A stretch of 64,000 nucleotides of DNA from Rugalucina vietnamica (lineage: Eukaryota; Mollusca; Bivalvia; Lucinida; Lucinidae), in the NCBI GenBank assembly GCA_964017185.1, contig OZ024870.1:22095621-22159620 (forward strand). Reading direction: 5' to 3'. The position numbers were made by a program, and so were the translations under genes. The notes under the pieces are model-generated. The model had not been told where the DNA came from and did not search any database. It worked only from the letters and a program-made list of their open reading frames with translations. Below, in pieces: positions 47,801 to 62,400 of the stretch (the stretch's first letter is position 1; each line of letters starts with the position of its first letter).

Positions 47801-50744
47801 ATCAGGATTGAAAGAGGATGAGATGGGTAGCCAGGGCCCCCAATGTCATGGGTGGTGTCAAAAAATTCCATTTTCGATAGTTTTCGGTCTCCTGCTCCCA
47901 AACTAGCTCTTGTGCCAGGAAGCAGCTAGTACTACGACATAGATGTATAGTATATACAAGTATGTGGCAAGTCTCATCAGGATTGAAAGAGGATGAGACG
48001 GGTAGCCAGGGCCCCCAATGTCATGGGGGGTGTCAAAAATTCCTTTTTCGAGAGTTTTCGGTTTCCTGCTCCCAAACTAGCTCTTTTGCCAGGAAGCCGC
48101 TAGTACTACGACATAGATGTATGGTATATACAAGTATGTGGCAAGTCTCATCAGGATTGAAAGAGGATGAGATGGGTAGCCAGACCCCCCACTATGTCAT
48201 AGGGGGGTGCAAAAAAAATATTTTCGATATTTCTCGGTATCTTGCTCCCAAACTAGCTCTTGTGCCAGAAAGCCGCTTATACTGCAATAAAGGTATATGA
48301 TATATGAATGTATGTGTCAAGTCTCATTAGGATTGAAAGAGGATGAGGAGGGTAGCCAGGCCCCCCAACGGCTCTAGGGTCATATTTTCCTGTACAGAAT
48401 TGGCTATTTTCGACACTTCTAGGTCTACTACTCCGAAACTAGCTCTTGTGCCAGGAAGCCGCTAGTACTGTGATAAATGCATATGTTATATACAAGTTTG
48501 TGGCAAGTCTCATCAGGATTGAAAGAGGATGAGATGGGTAGCCAGGGCCCAAATGTCATGGGGGGTGTCAAAAATTCCATTTTCGAGAGTTTTTGGTTTC
48601 CTGCTCCCAAACTAGCTCTTGTGCCAGGAAGCCGCTAGTACTACGACATAGATGTATAGTATATACAAGTATGTGGATAGTCTCATTAGGATTGAAAGAG
48701 GATGAGATGGGTAGCCAGGGCCCCAAATGTCATGGGGGTGTCAAAAAATTCCATTTTCGATAGTTTTCGGTCTCCTGCTCCCAAACTAGCTCTTGTGCCA
48801 GGAAGCCGCTAGTACTACGACATAGATGTATAGTATATACAAGTATGTGGCAAGTCTCATCAGGATTGAAAGAGGATGAGATGGGTAGCCAGGGCCCCCA
48901 ATGTCATGGTGGGTGTCAAAAAATTCCATTTTCGAGAGTTTTCGGTTTCCTGCTCCCAAACTAGCTCTTGTGCCAGGAAGCCGATAGTACTACGACATAG
49001 ATGTATAGTATATACAAGTATGTGGCAAGTCTCATCAGGATTGAAAGAGGATGAGATGGGTAGCCAGGGCCCCCAATGTCATGGGGGGTGTCAAAAATTC
49101 CATTTTCGAGATTTTTCTGTTTCCTTCTCCCAAACTAGCTCTTGTGCCAGGAAGCCGCTATTACTACGACATAGATGTATAGTATATACAAGTATGTGGC
49201 AAGTCTCATCAGGATTGAAAGAGGATGAGATGGGTAGCCAGACCCCCCACTATGTCAGAGGGGGTGCAAAAAATATTTTCGATATTTCTCGGTATCTTGC
49301 TCCCAAACTAGCTCTTGTGCCAGAAAGCCGTTTATACTGCAATAAAGGTATATGATATATGAATGTATGTGTCAAGTCTCATTAGGATTGAAAGAGGATC
49401 AGGAGGGTAACCAGGCCCCCCAACGGCTCTAGGGTCATATTTTCCTGTACAGAATTGGCTATTTTCGACACTTTAAGGTCTACTGCTCCGAAACAAGCTC
49501 TTGTGCCAGGAAGCCGCTAGTACTGTGATAAATGTATATGTTATATACAAGTATGTGGCAAGTCTCATCAGGATTGAAAGAGGATGAGATGGGTAGCCAT
49601 AGCCAGGGCCCCAAATGTCATGGGGGTGTCAAAATTCCATTTTCGAGAGTTTTTGGTTTTCTGCGCCCAAACTAGATCTTGTGCCAGGAAGCCGCTAGTA
49701 CTACGACATAGATGTATAGTATATACAAGTATGTGGCAAGTCTCATCAGGATTGAAAGAGGATGAGATGGGTAGCCAGGGCCCCCAATGTCATGGGGGTG
49801 TCAAAAAATTCCATTTTTGATAGTTTTCCGTCTCCTGCTCCCAAACTATCTCTTGTGCCAGGAAGCCGCTAGTACTACGACATAGATGTATAGTATATAC
49901 AAGTATGTGGCAAGTCTCATCAGGATTGAAAGAGTATGAGATGGGTAGCCAGACCCCCCCACTATGTCAGAGGGGGGTGCAAAAAATATTTTCGATATTT
50001 CTCGGTATCTTGCTCCCAAACTAGCTCTTGTGCCAGAAAGCCGCTTATACTGCAATAAAGGTATATGATATATGAATGTATGTGTCAAGTATCATTAGGA
50101 TTGAAAGAGGATGAGGAGGGTAACCAGGCCCCCCAACGGCTCTAGGGTCATATTTTCCTGTACAGAATTGGCTATTTTCGACACTTCAAGGTCTACTGCT
50201 CCGAAAATAGCTCTTGTGCCAGCTAGCCGCTAGTACTGCGATAAATGTAAATGTTATATACAAGTATGTGGCAAGTCTCATCAGGATTGAAAGAGGATGA
50301 GATGGGTAGCCAGGGCCCCCAAAGTCATGGGGGTGTCAAAAATTCCATTTTCGAGAGTTTTTGTTTTCTGCGCCCAAACTAGCTCTTGTGCCAGGAAGCC
50401 GCTAGTACTACGACATAGATGTAAAGTATATACAAGTATGTGGCAAGTCTCATCAGGATTGAAAGAGGATGAGATGGGTAGCCAGGGCCCCAAATGTCAT
50501 GGGGAGTGTCAAAAAAGTCCATTTTCGTTAGTTTTCGGTCTCCTCCTCACAAAATTCCCAAAATAGCTCTTGTGCCAGGAAGCCGCTAGTACTACGACAT
50601 AGATGTATAGTATATACAAGTATATGGCAAGTCTCATCAGGATTGAAAGAGGATGAGATGGGTAGCCAGGGCCCCCAATGTCATGGGGGTGTCAAAAAAT
50701 TCCATTTTCGATAGTTTTCGGTCTCCTGCTCCCAAACTAGCTCT
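32832..50744 (+). repeat. 174-bp satellite array, forward block 2
   Basis: About 103 forward monomers of the same subfamilies as in block 1. It contains the clearest higher-order unit (32,852-37,860) and a block copied from or to 24.1-27.5 kb. The B' marker CCTGTACAGAATTGGC occurs near 33,476, 34,010, 35,243, 35,777, 37,011, 37,545, 40,168, 40,701, 44,349, 46,276, 48,389, 49,444 and 50,157. Monomers toward the strand switch (49.4-50.7 kb) carry more private changes than those at 33-41 kb. Confidence 0.97.
32852..37860 (+). repeat. Higher-order repeat: ten-monomer unit of about 1,767 bp, nearly three copies
   Basis: Copies begin near 32,852, 34,619 and 36,386. Private markers recur at that interval: AGCTAGGGCCCCC with GTCAAAACTTCC (32,920; 34,687; 36,452), GGTCCCCAAATGTCTTGGGG (about 33,097; 34,864; 36,631), and the B' pair 534 bp apart (33,476/34,010; 35,243/35,777; 37,011/37,545). 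Copies differ by only scattered single changes, so homogenisation is recent. The third copy loses register after about 37,860. Confidence 0.9.
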
Positions 50745-50755
50745 AGTATATACTA
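50744..50755. other. Satellite strand-switch junction
   Basis: The forward monomer stops after CTAGCTCT (ending 50,744), and an inverse monomer begins at GTATATACTATACATC (50,746). The join creates the 12-bp palindrome TAGTATATACTA. Because the inverse monomer soon reaches AGAGCTAGTTTGGGAGCAGG (from 50,793), the region forms a foldback with near-perfect arms around a 48-bp spacer (50,745-50,792). Confidence 0.85.
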
Positions 50756-53700
50756 TACATCTATGTCGTAGTACTAGCGGCTTCCTGGCACAAGAGCTAG
50801 TTTGGGAGCAGGAGACCAAAAACTATCGAAAATGGAATTTGTTGACACCCACCATGACATTTGGGGCCCTGGCTACCCATCTCATCCTCTTTCAATCCTG
50901 ATGAGACTTGCCACATACTTGTATATACTATATATCTATGTCGTAGTACTACCGGCTTCCTGGCACAAGAGCTAGTTTCGGAGCAGTAGACCTAGAATTG
51001 TCGAAAATAGTCAATGCTGTACAGGAAAATATGACCCTAGAGCCGTTGGGGGGCCTGGCTACCCTCCTCATCCTCTTTCAATCCTTATGAGACTTGACAC
51101 ATACATTCATATATCATATACCTTTATTGCAGTATAAGCGGCTTTCTGGCACAAGAGCTAGTTTGGGAGCAAGATACCGAGAAATATCGAAAAAAATTTT
51201 TTGCACCTCCTCTGACATAGTGGGGGGTCTGGCTACCCATCTCATCCTTTTTCAATCCTGATGAGACTTGCCACATACTTGTATATACTATACATCTATG
51301 TCGTAGTACTAGCGGCTTCCTGGCACAAGAGCTAGTTTGGGAGCAGGAAACCGAAAACTCTCGAAAATGGAATTTTTGACAACCCCATGACATTGGGGGC
51401 CCTGGCTACCCATCTCATCCTCTTTCAATCCTAATGAGACTTGCCACATACTTGTATATACTATACATCTATGTCGTAGTACTAGCGGCTTTCATGGCAC
51501 AAGAGCTAGTTTGGGAGCAGGAGACCGAAAACTATCGAAAATGGAATTTTTTGACACCCCCATGACATTGGGGGCCCTGCCTACCCATCTCATGCTCTTT
51601 CAATCCTAATGAGACTTGCCACATACTTGTATATACTATACATCTATGTCGTAGTACTAGCGGCTTCCTGGCACAAGAGCTAGTTTGGGAGCAGGAAACC
51701 GAAAACTCTCGAAAATGGAATTTTTGACACCCCCCATGACATTGAGGGCCCTGGCTACCCATCTCATCCTCTTTCAATCCTGATGAGACTTGCCACATAC
51801 TTGTATATACTATACATCTATGTCGTAGTACTAGCGGCTTCCTGGCACAAGAGCTAGTTTCGGAGCAGTAGACCTTGAAGTGTCGAAAATAGCCAATTCT
51901 GTACAGGAAAATATGACCCTAGAGCCGTTGGGGGCCTGGCTACCCTCCCCATCCTCTTTCGATCCTTATGAGACTTGACACATACATTCATATATCATAT
52001 ACCTTTATTGCAGTATAAGCGGCTTTCTGGCACAAGAGCTAGTTTGGGAGCAAGTTACCGAGAAATATCGAAAATAATTTTTTGCACCCCCTCTGACATA
52101 GTGGGGGGTCTGGCTACCCATCTCATCCTCTTTCAATCCTGATGAGACTTGCCACATACTTGTATATACTATACATCTATGTCGTAGTACTAGCGGCTTC
52201 CTGGCACAAGAGCTAGTTTGGGAGCAGGAAACCGAAAACTCTCGAAAATGGAATTTTTGACACCCCCCATGACATTGGGAGCCCTGGCTACCCATCTCAT
52301 CCTCTTTCAATCCTGATGAGACTTGCCACATACTTGTATATACTATACATCTATGTCGTAGTACTAGCGGCTTCCTGGCACAAGAGCTAGTTTGGGAGCA
52401 GGAGACGGAAAACTATCGAAAATGGAATTTTTTGACACCCCCCATGACATTGGAGGCCCTGGCTACCCATCTCATCCTCTTTCAATCCTGATGAGACTTG
52501 CCACATACTTGTATATACTATACATCTATGTCGTAGTACTAGCGGCTTCCTGGCACAAGAGCTAGTTTGGGAGCAGGAGACCGAAAACTATCGAAAATGG
52601 AATTTTTGACACCCCCATGACATTTGGGGCCCTGGCTACCCATCTCATCCTCTTTCAATCCTGATGAGACTTGCCACATACTTGTATATACTATACATCT
52701 ATGTCGTAGTACTAGCGGCTTCCTGGCACAAAAGCTAGTTTGGGAGCAGGAGACCAAAAACTATCGAAAATGTAATTTTTTGACACCCATCATGACATTG
52801 GGGGCCCTGGCTACCCATCTCATCCTCTTTCAATCCTGATGAGACTTGCCACATACTTGAATATACTATACATCTATGTCGTAGTACTAGCTGCTTCCTG
52901 GCACAAGAGCTAGTTTGGGAGCAGGAGACCGAAAACTCTCGAAAATGGAATTTTTGACACCCCCCATGACATTGGGGGCCCTGGCTACCCATCTCATCCT
53001 CTTTCTGTCCTGATTATACTTGCCACATACTTTTATATGACATATACATTTATCACAATACTAGCGGCTTCCTGGCACAAGAGCTAGTTTCGGAGCAGAA
53101 GACCTAGACGTGTCGAAAATAGCCAATTCTGTACAGGAAAATATGACCTTAGAGCCGTTGGGGGGCCTGGCTACCCTCCTCATCCTCTTTCAATCCTGAT
53201 GAGACTTGACACATACATTCATATATCATATACCTTTATTGCAGTATCAGCGGCTTTCTGGCACAAGAGCTAGTTTGGGAGCAAGATACCGAGAAATATC
53301 GAAAATATTTTTTTTGCACCCCCCTCTGACATAGTGGGGGGTGGGGCTACCCATCTCATCCTCTTTCAATCCTGATGAGACTTGCCACATACTTGTATAT
53401 ACTATACATCTATGTCGTAGTACTAGCGGCTTCCTGGCACAAGAGCTAGTTTGGGAGCAGGAAACCGAAAACTCTCGAAAATGGAATTTTTGACACCCCC
53501 ATGACATTGGGGGCCCTGGCTTCCCATCTCATCCTCTTTCAATCCTGATGAGACTTGCTACATACTTGTATATACTATACATCTATGTCGTAGTACTAGC
53601 GGCTTCCTGGTACAAGAGCTAGTTTGGGGGCAGGAGACCGAAAACTATCGAAAATGGAATTTTTGACACCCCCCATGACATTGGGGGCCCTGGCTACCCA

Positions 53701-55199
53701 TCTCATCCTCTTTCAATCCTGATGAGACTTGCCACATGCTTGTATATACTATACATCTATGTCGTAGTACTAGCGGCATCCTGGCACAAGAGCTAGTTTG
53801 GGAGCAGGAAACCGAAAACTCTCGAAAATGGAATTTTTGTCACCCCCCATGACATTGGGGGCCCTGGCTACCCATCTCATCCTCTTTCAATCCTGATGAG
53901 ACTTGCCACATACTTGTATATAACATATACATTTATCACAGTACTAGCGGCTTTCTGGCACAAGAGCTAGTTTCGGAGCAGTAGATCTAGAAGTGTCGAA
54001 AATAGCCAATTCTGTACAGGAAAATATGACCCTAGAGCCGTTGGGGGGCCTGGCTTCCCTCCTCATCCTCTTTCAATCCTTATGAGACTTGACACATACA
54101 TTCATATATCATATACCTTTATTGCAGTATAAGCGGCTTTCTGGCACAAGAGCTAGTTTGGGAGCAAGATACCGAGAAATATCGAAAATAATTTTTTTGC
54201 ACACCCCTCTGACATAGTGGGGGGTCTGGCTACCCATCTCATCCTCTTTCAATCCTGATGAGATTTGCCACATACTTGTATATACTATACATCTATGTCG
54301 TAGTACTAGCGGCTTCCTGGCACAAGAGCTAGTTTGGGAGCAGGAAACCGAAAACTCTCGAAAATGGAATTTTTGACACCCCCCATGACATGGGGGGCCC
54401 TGGCTACCCATCTCATCCTCTTTCAATCCTGATGAGACTTGCCACATACTTGTATATACTATACATCTATGTCGTAGTACTAGCGGCTTCCTGGCACAAG
54501 AGCTAGTTTGGGAGCAGGAGACGGAAAAACTATCGAAAATGGAATTTTTTGACACCCCCATGACATTGGGGGCCCTGGCTACCCATCTCATCCTCTTTCA
54601 ATCCTGATGAGACTTGCCACATACTTGTATATACTATACATCTATGTCGTAGTACTAGCGGCTTCCTGGCACAAGAGCTAGTTTGGGAGCAGGAAACCGA
54701 AAACTCTCGAAAATGGAATTTTTGTCACCCCCCATGACATTGGGGGCCCTGGCTACCCATCTCATCCTCTTTCAATCCTGATGAGACTTGCCACATACTT
54801 GTATATAACATATACATTTATCACAGTGCTAGCGGCTTCCTGGCACAAGAGCTAGTTTCGGAGCAGTAGAAGTGTCGAAAATAGCCAATTCTGTACAGGA
54901 AAATATGACCCTAGAGCCGTTGGGGGGCCTGGCTACCCTCCTCATCCTCTTTCAATCCTAATGAGACTTCACACATACATTCATATATCATATACCTTTA
55001 TTGCAGTATAAGCGGCTTTCTGGCACAAGAGCTAGTTTGGGAGCAAGATACCGAGAAATATCGAAAATATTTTTTTTGCACCCCCCTCTGACATAGTGAG
55101 GGGTCTGGCTACCCATCTCATCCTCTTTCAATCCTGATGAGACTTGCCACATACTTGTATATACTATACATCTATGTCGTAGTACTAGCGGCTTCCTGG

Positions 55200-57100
55200 C
55201 ACAAGAGCTAGTTTGGGAGCAGGAGACCGAAAACTCCCGAAAATGGATTTTTTGTCACCCCCCATGACATTGGGGTCCCTGGCTACCCATCTCATCCTCT
55301 TTCAATCCTGATGAAACTTGCCACATACTTGTACATACTATGCAACTATGTCGTAGCACTATCGGCTTCCTGGCACAAGAGCTAGTTTGGGAGCAGTAGA
55401 CCGAAAACTATCGAAAATGGAATTTTTTGACACCCCCATGACATTTGGCGCCCTGGCTACCCATCTCATCCTCTTTCAATCCTGATGAGACTTTCCACAT
55501 ACTTGTATATACTATACATCTATGTCGTAGTACTAGCGGCTTCCTGGCACAAGAGCTAGTTTGGGAGCAGGAAACCGAAAACTCTCGAAAATGGAATTTT
55601 TGACACGCCCATGACATTGAGGGCCCTGGCTACCCATCTCATCCTCTTTCAATCCTGATGAGACTTGCCACATACTTGTATATACTATACATCTATGTCG
55701 TAGTACTAGCTGCTTCCGGGCACAAGAGCTAGTTTGGAAGCAGGAGACCGAAAACTATCGAAAATGGAATTTTTTGACACCCCCCATGACATTGGGGGCC
55801 CTGGCTACCCATCTCATCCTCTTTCAATCCTGATGAGACTTGCCACATACTTGTATATACTATACATCTATGTCGTAGTACTAGCGGCTTCCTGGCACAA
55901 GAGCTAGTTTGGGAGCAGGAGACCGAAAACTATCGAAAATGGAATTTTTTGACACCCCCATGACATTGGGGGCCCTGGCTACCCATCTCATCCTCTTTCA
56001 ATCCTGATGAGACTTGCCACATACTTGTATATACTATACATCTATGTCGTAGTACTAGCGGCTTCCTGGCACAAGAGCTAGTTTGGGAGCAGGAGACCGA
56101 AAACTATCGAAAATGGAATTTTTTGACACCCCCCATGACATTTGGGGCCTTGGCTACCCATCTCATCCTCTTTCAATCCTGATGAGACTTGCCACATACT
56201 TGTATATACTATACACTTATGTCGTAGTACTAGCGGCTTCCTGGCACAAGAGCTAGTTTGGGAGTAGGAAACCGAAAACTCTCGAAAATGGAATTTTTTA
56301 CACCCCCATGACATTGGGGGCCCTAGCTACCCATCTCATCCTCTTTCAATCCTGATGAGACTTGCCACATACTTGTATATACTATACATCTATGTCGTAG
56401 TACTAGCTGCTTCCTGGCACAAGAGCTAGTTTGGGAGCAGGAGACCAAAAACTATCGAAAATGGAATTTTTTGACACCCCCATGACATTCGGGGCCCTGG
56501 CTACCCATCTCATCCTCTTTCAATCCTAATGAGACTTGCCACATACTTGTATATACTATACATCTATGTCGTAGTACTAGCGGCTTCCTGGCACAAGAGC
56601 TAGTTTGGGAGCAGGAGACCGAAAACTCCCGAAAATGGATTTTTTGTCACCCCCCATGACATTGGGGTCCCTGGCTACCCATCTCATCCTCTTTCAATCC
56701 TGATGAAACTTGCCACATACTTGTACATACTATGCAACTATGTCGTAGCACTATCGGCTTCCTGGCACAAGAGCTAGTTTGGGAGCAGTAGACCGAAAAC
56801 TATCGAAAATGGAATTTTTTGACACCCCCATGACATTTGGCGCCCTGGCTACCCATCTCATCCTCTTTCAATCCTGATGAGACTTTCCACATACTTGTAT
56901 ATACTATACATCTATGTCGTAGTACTAGCGGCTTCCTGGCACAAGAGCTAGTTTGGGAGCAGGAAACCGAAAACTCTCGAAAATGGAATTTTTGACACCC
57001 CCATGACATTGAGGGCCCTGGCTACCCATCTCATCCTCTTTCAATCCTGATGAGACTTGCCACATACTTGTATATACTATACATCTATGTCGTAGTACTA
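55200..57100 (-). repeat. Local eight-monomer duplication in the inverse block
   Basis: The variant monomers with AAACTCCCGAAAATGG and the following CATACTATGCAACTATGTCG and TTTGGCGCCCTGG types occur at 55,234-55,450 and again 1,392 bp on, at 56,626-56,842. The duplication is almost unchanged, so it is recent. Confidence 0.8.
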
Positions 57101-57129
57101 GCTGCTTCCGGGCACAAGAGCTAGTTTGG

Positions 57130-59431
57130 GAGCAGGAGACCGAAAACTATCGAAAATGGAATTTTTTGACACCCCCCATGACATTGGGGGCCCTGGCTAC
57201 CCATCTCATCCTCTTTCAATCCTGATGAGACTTGCCACATACTTGCATATCCTATACATCTATGTCGTAGTACTAGCGGCTTCCTGGCACAAGAGCTAGT
57301 TTGGGAGCAGGAGACCGAAAACTATCGAAAATGGAATTTTTTGACACCCCCCATGACATTTGGGGCCTTGGCTACCCATCTCATCCTCTTTCAATCCTGA
57401 TGAGACTTGCCACATACTTGTATATACTATACACTTATGTCGTAGTACTAGCGGCTTCCTGGCACAAGAGCTAGTTTGGGAGTAGGAAACCGAAAACTCT
57501 CGAAAATGGAATTTTTGACACCCCCATGACATTGGGGGCCCTAGCTACCCATCTCATCCTCTTTCAATCCTGATGAGACTTGCCACATACTTGTATATAC
57601 TATACATCTATGTCGTAGTACTAGCTGCTTCCTGGCACAAGAGCTAGTTTGGGAGCAGGAGACCAAAAACTATCGAAAATGGAATTTTTTGACACCCCCC
57701 ATGACATTCGGGGCCCTGGCTACCCATCTCATCCTCTTTCAATCCTGATGAGACTTGCCACATACTTGTATATACTATACATCTATGTCGTAGTACTAGC
57801 GGCTTCCTGGCACAAGAGCTAGTTTGGGAGCAGGAGACGGAAAACTATCGAAAATGGAATTTTTTGACACCCCCATGACATTGGGGGCCCTGGCTACCCA
57901 TCTGATCCTCTTTCAATCCTGATGAGACTTGCCACATACTTGTATATACTATACATCTATGTCGTAGTACTAGCGGCTTCCTGGCACAAGAGCTAGTTTG
58001 GGAGCAGGAAACCAAAAACTCTCGAAAATGGAATTTTTGACACCCCCCATGACATTGGGAGCCCGGGCTACCCATCTCATCCTCTTTCAATCCTGATGAG
58101 ACTTGCCACATACTTGTATATAACATATACATTTATCACAGTACTAGCGGCTTCCTGGCACAAGAGCTAGTTTCGGATCAGTAGACCTAGAAGTGTCGAA
58201 AATAGCCAATTCTGTAGAGGAAAATATGACCCTAGAGCCGTTGGGGGGCCTGGCTACCCTCCTCATCCTCTATCAATCCTAATGAGACTTGACACATACA
58301 TTCATATATCATATGCCTTTATTGCAGTATAAGCGGCTTTCTGGCACAAGAGCTAGTTTGGGATCAAGATACCGAGAAATATCGAAAATATTTTTTTGCA
58401 CCCCCCTCTGACATAGTGGGGGGTCTGGCTACCCATCTCATCCTCTTTCAATCCTGATGACACTTGCCACATACTTGTATATACTATACATCTATGTCGT
58501 AGTACTAGCGGCTTCCTGGCACAAGAGCTAGTTTGGGAGCAGGAAACCGAAAACTCTCGAAAATGGAATTTTTGACACCCACCATGACATTGGGGGCCCT
58601 GGCTACCCATCTCATCTTCTTTCAATCCTGATGAGACTTGCCACATACTTGTATATACTATACATCTATGTCGTAGTACTAGCTGCTTCCTGGCACAAGA
58701 GCTAGTTTGGGAGCAGGAGACCGAAAACTATCGAAAATGGAATTTTTTGACACCCCCCATGACATTGGGGGCCCTGGCTACCCATCTCATCCTCTTTCAA
58801 TCCTGATGAGACTTGCCACATACTTGTATATACTATACATCTATGTCGTAGTACTAGCGGCTTCCTGGCACAAGAGCTAGTTTGGGAGCAGGAGACGGAA
58901 AACTATCGAAAATGGAATTTTTTGACACCCCATGACATTGTGGGCCCTGGCTACACATCTCATCCTCTTTCAATCCTGATGAGACTTGCCACATACTTGT
59001 ATTTACTATACATCTATGTCGTAGTACTAGCGGCTCCCTGGCACAAGAGCTAGTATGGGAGCAGGAGACCGAAAACTATCGAAAATGGAATTTTTTGACA
59101 CCCCCATGACATTGGGGGCCCTGGCTACCCATCTCATCCTCTTTCAATCCTAATGAGACTTGCCACATACTTGTATATACTATACATCTATGTCGTAGTA
59201 CTAGCGGCTTCCTGGCACAAGAGCTAGTTTGGGAGCAGGAGACAGGAAACTATCGAAAATGGAATTTTTTAACACCCCCATGACATTTGGGGCCCTGGCT
59301 ACCCATCTCATCCTCTTTCAATCCTGATGAGACTTGCCACATACTTGTATATACTATACATCTATGTCGTAGTACTAGCGGCTTCCTGGCACAAGAGCTA
59401 GTTTGGGAGCAGGAAACCAAAAACTCTCGAA
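57130..59431 (-). repeat. Block duplicated at 61,699-64,000 (offset 4,569 bp)
   Basis: Private markers align at a constant offset of 4,569 bp (about 26 monomers): the B' variant with TGTAGAGG instead of TGTACAGG (58,214 and 62,783), the TATACACTTATGTCG variant, and the AGACAGGAAACTATCG variant. The second copy is cut by the window end, so the duplicated block is at least 2.3 kb. Confidence 0.85.
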
Positions 59432-62400
59432 AATGGAATTTTTGACACCCCCCATGACATTGGGAGCCCAAGCTACCCATCTCATCCTCTTTCAATCCTG
59501 ATGAGACTTGCCACATATTTGTATATAACATATACATTTATCACAGTACTAGCGGCTTCCTGGCACAAGAGCTAGTTTCGGAGCAGTAGACCTAGAAGTG
59601 TCGAAAATAGCCAATTCTGTACAGGAAAATATGACCCTAGAGGCGTTGGGGGGCCTGGCTTCCCTCCTCATCCTCTTTCAATCCTAATGAGACTTGACAC
59701 ATACATTCACATATCATATACCTGTATTGCAGTATAAGCGGCTTTCTGGCACAAGAGCTAGTTTGGGAGCAAGATACCGAGAAATATCGAAAATATTTTT
59801 TTTTTGCACCCCCCTCTGACATACTGGGGGTCTGGCTACCCATCTCATCCTCTTTCAATCCTGATGAGACTTGCCACATACTTGTATATACTATACATCT
59901 ATGTCGTAGTACTAACGGCTTCCTGGCACAAGAGCTAGTTTGGGAGCAGGAAACCAAAAACTCTCGAAAATGGATTTTTGTCACCCCCCATGACATTGGG
60001 GGCCCTGGCTACCCATCTCACCCTCTTTCAATCCTGATGAGACTTGCCACATACTTGTATATGCTATACATCTATGTCGTAGTACTAGCTGCTTTCTGGC
60101 ACAAGAGCTAGTTTGGGAGCAGGAGACCGAAAACTATCGAAAATGGAATTTTTGACACCCCCCCATGACATTGGGGGCCCTGGCTACCCATCTCATCCTC
60201 TTTCAATCCTGATGAGACTTGCCACATACTTGTATATACTATACATCTATGTCGTAGTACTAGCGGCTTCCTGGCACAAGAGCTAGTTTGGGAGCAGGAG
60301 ACGGAAAACTATCGAAAATGGAATTTTTTGACACCCCCCATGACATTGGGGGCCCTGGCTACCCATCTGATCCTCTTTCAATCCTGATGAGACTTGCCAC
60401 ATACTTGTATATACTATACATCTATGTCGTAGTACTAGCGGCTTCCTGGCACAAGAGCTAGTTTGGGAGCAGGAGACGGAAAACTCTCGAAAATTGAATT
60501 TTTGACACCCCCCATGACATTGGGAGCCTGGGCTACCCATCTCATCCTCTTTCAATCCTGATGAGACTTGCCACATACTTGTATATAACATATACATTTA
60601 TCACAGTACTAGCGGCTTCCTGGCACAAGAGCTAGTTTCGAACAGTAGACCTAGAAGTGTCGAAAATAGCCAATTCTGTACAGGAAAATATGACCCTAGA
60701 GCCGTTGGGGGGCCTGGCTACCCTCCTCATCCTCTAGCAATCCTAATGAGACTTGACACATACATTCATATAACATATACCTTTATTGCAGTATAAGCGG
60801 CTTTCTGGCACAAGAGCTAGTTTGGGATCAAGATACCGAGAAATATCGAAAATATTTTTTTTGCACCCCCTCTGACATAGTGGGGGGTCTGGCTACCCAT
60901 CTCATCCTCTTTCAATCCTGATGACACTTGCCACATACTTGTATATACTATACATCTATGTCGTAGTACTAGCGGCTTCCTGGCACAAGAGCTAGTTTGG
61001 GAGCAGGAAACCGAAAACTCTCGAAAATGGAATTTTTGACACCCCCATGACATTGGGGGCCCTGGCTACCCATCTCATCCTCTTTCAATCCTGATGAGAC
61101 TTGCCACATACTTGTATATACTATACATCTATGTCGTAGTACTAGCTGCTTCCTGGCACAAGAGCTAGTTTGGGAACAGGAGACCGAAAACTATCGAAAA
61201 TGGAATTTTTGACACCCCCCATGACATTGGGGGCCCTGGCTACCCATCTCATCCTCTTTCAATCCTGATGAGACTTGCCACATACTTGTATATACTATAC
61301 ATCTATGTCGTAGTACTAGCGGCTTCCTGGCACAAGAGCTAGTTTGGGAGCAGGAGACGGAAAACTATCGAAAATGGAATTTTTTGACACCCCCATGACA
61401 TTGGGGGCCCTGGCTACACATCTCATCCTCTTTCAATCCTGATGAGACTTGCCACATACTTGTATTTACTATACATCTATGTCGTAGTACTAGCGGCTTC
61501 CTGGCACAAGAGCTAGTTTGGGAGCAGGAGACCGAAAACTATCGAAAATGGAATTTTTTGACACCCCCCCCCATGACATTGGGGGCCCTGGCTACCCATC
61601 TCATCCTCTTTCAATCCTGATGAGACTTGCCACATACTTGTATATACTATACATCTATGTCGTAGTACTAGCGGCTTCCTGGCACAAGAGCTAGTTTGGG
61701 AGCAGGAGACCGAAAACTATCGAAAATGGAATTTTTTGACACCCCCATGACATTGGGGGCCCTAGCTACCCATCTCATCCTCTTTCAATCCTGATGAGAC
61801 TTGCCACATACTGGTATATACTATACATCTATGTCGTAGTACTAGCGGCTTCCTGGCACAAGAGCTAGTTTGGGAGCAGGAGACCGAAAACTATCGAAAA
61901 TGGAATTTTTTGAAACCCCCCATGACATTTGGGGCCTTGGCTACCCATCTCATCCTCTTTCAATCCTGATGAGACTTGCCACATACTTGTATATACTATA
62001 CACTTATGTCGTAGTACTAGCGGCTTCCTGGCACAAGAGCTAGTTTGGGAGTAGGAAACCGAAAACTCTCGAAAATGGAATTTTTGACACCCCCATGACA
62101 TTGGGGGCCCTAGCTACCCATCTCATCCTCTTTCAATCCTGATGAGACTTGCCACATACTTGTATATACTATACATCTATGTCGTAGTACTAGCTGCTTC
62201 CTGGCACAAGAGCTAGTTTGGGAGCAGGAGACCAAAAACTATCGAAAATGGAATTTTTTGACACCCCCCATGACATTCGGGGCCCTGGCTACCCATCTCA
62301 TCCTCTTTCAATCCTGATGAGACTTGCCACATACTTGTATATACTATACATCTATGTCGTAGTACTAGCGGCTTCCTGGCACAAGAGCTAGTTTGGGAGC

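Noticed and set aside
17761-50744. CENP-B-box-like sequence in the monomer (TTTTCGATAGTTTTCGG)
   Set aside because: It shares only a TTTCG core with the CENP-B box and lacks the conserved CGGGA end, so I do not claim a binding site.
50000-51600. Strand switch as a fold-back sequencing artefact
   Set aside because: An artefact would give mirror-identical flanks. B' monomers lie about 610 bp to the left and 250 bp to the right of the switch, and the monomer variants differ.
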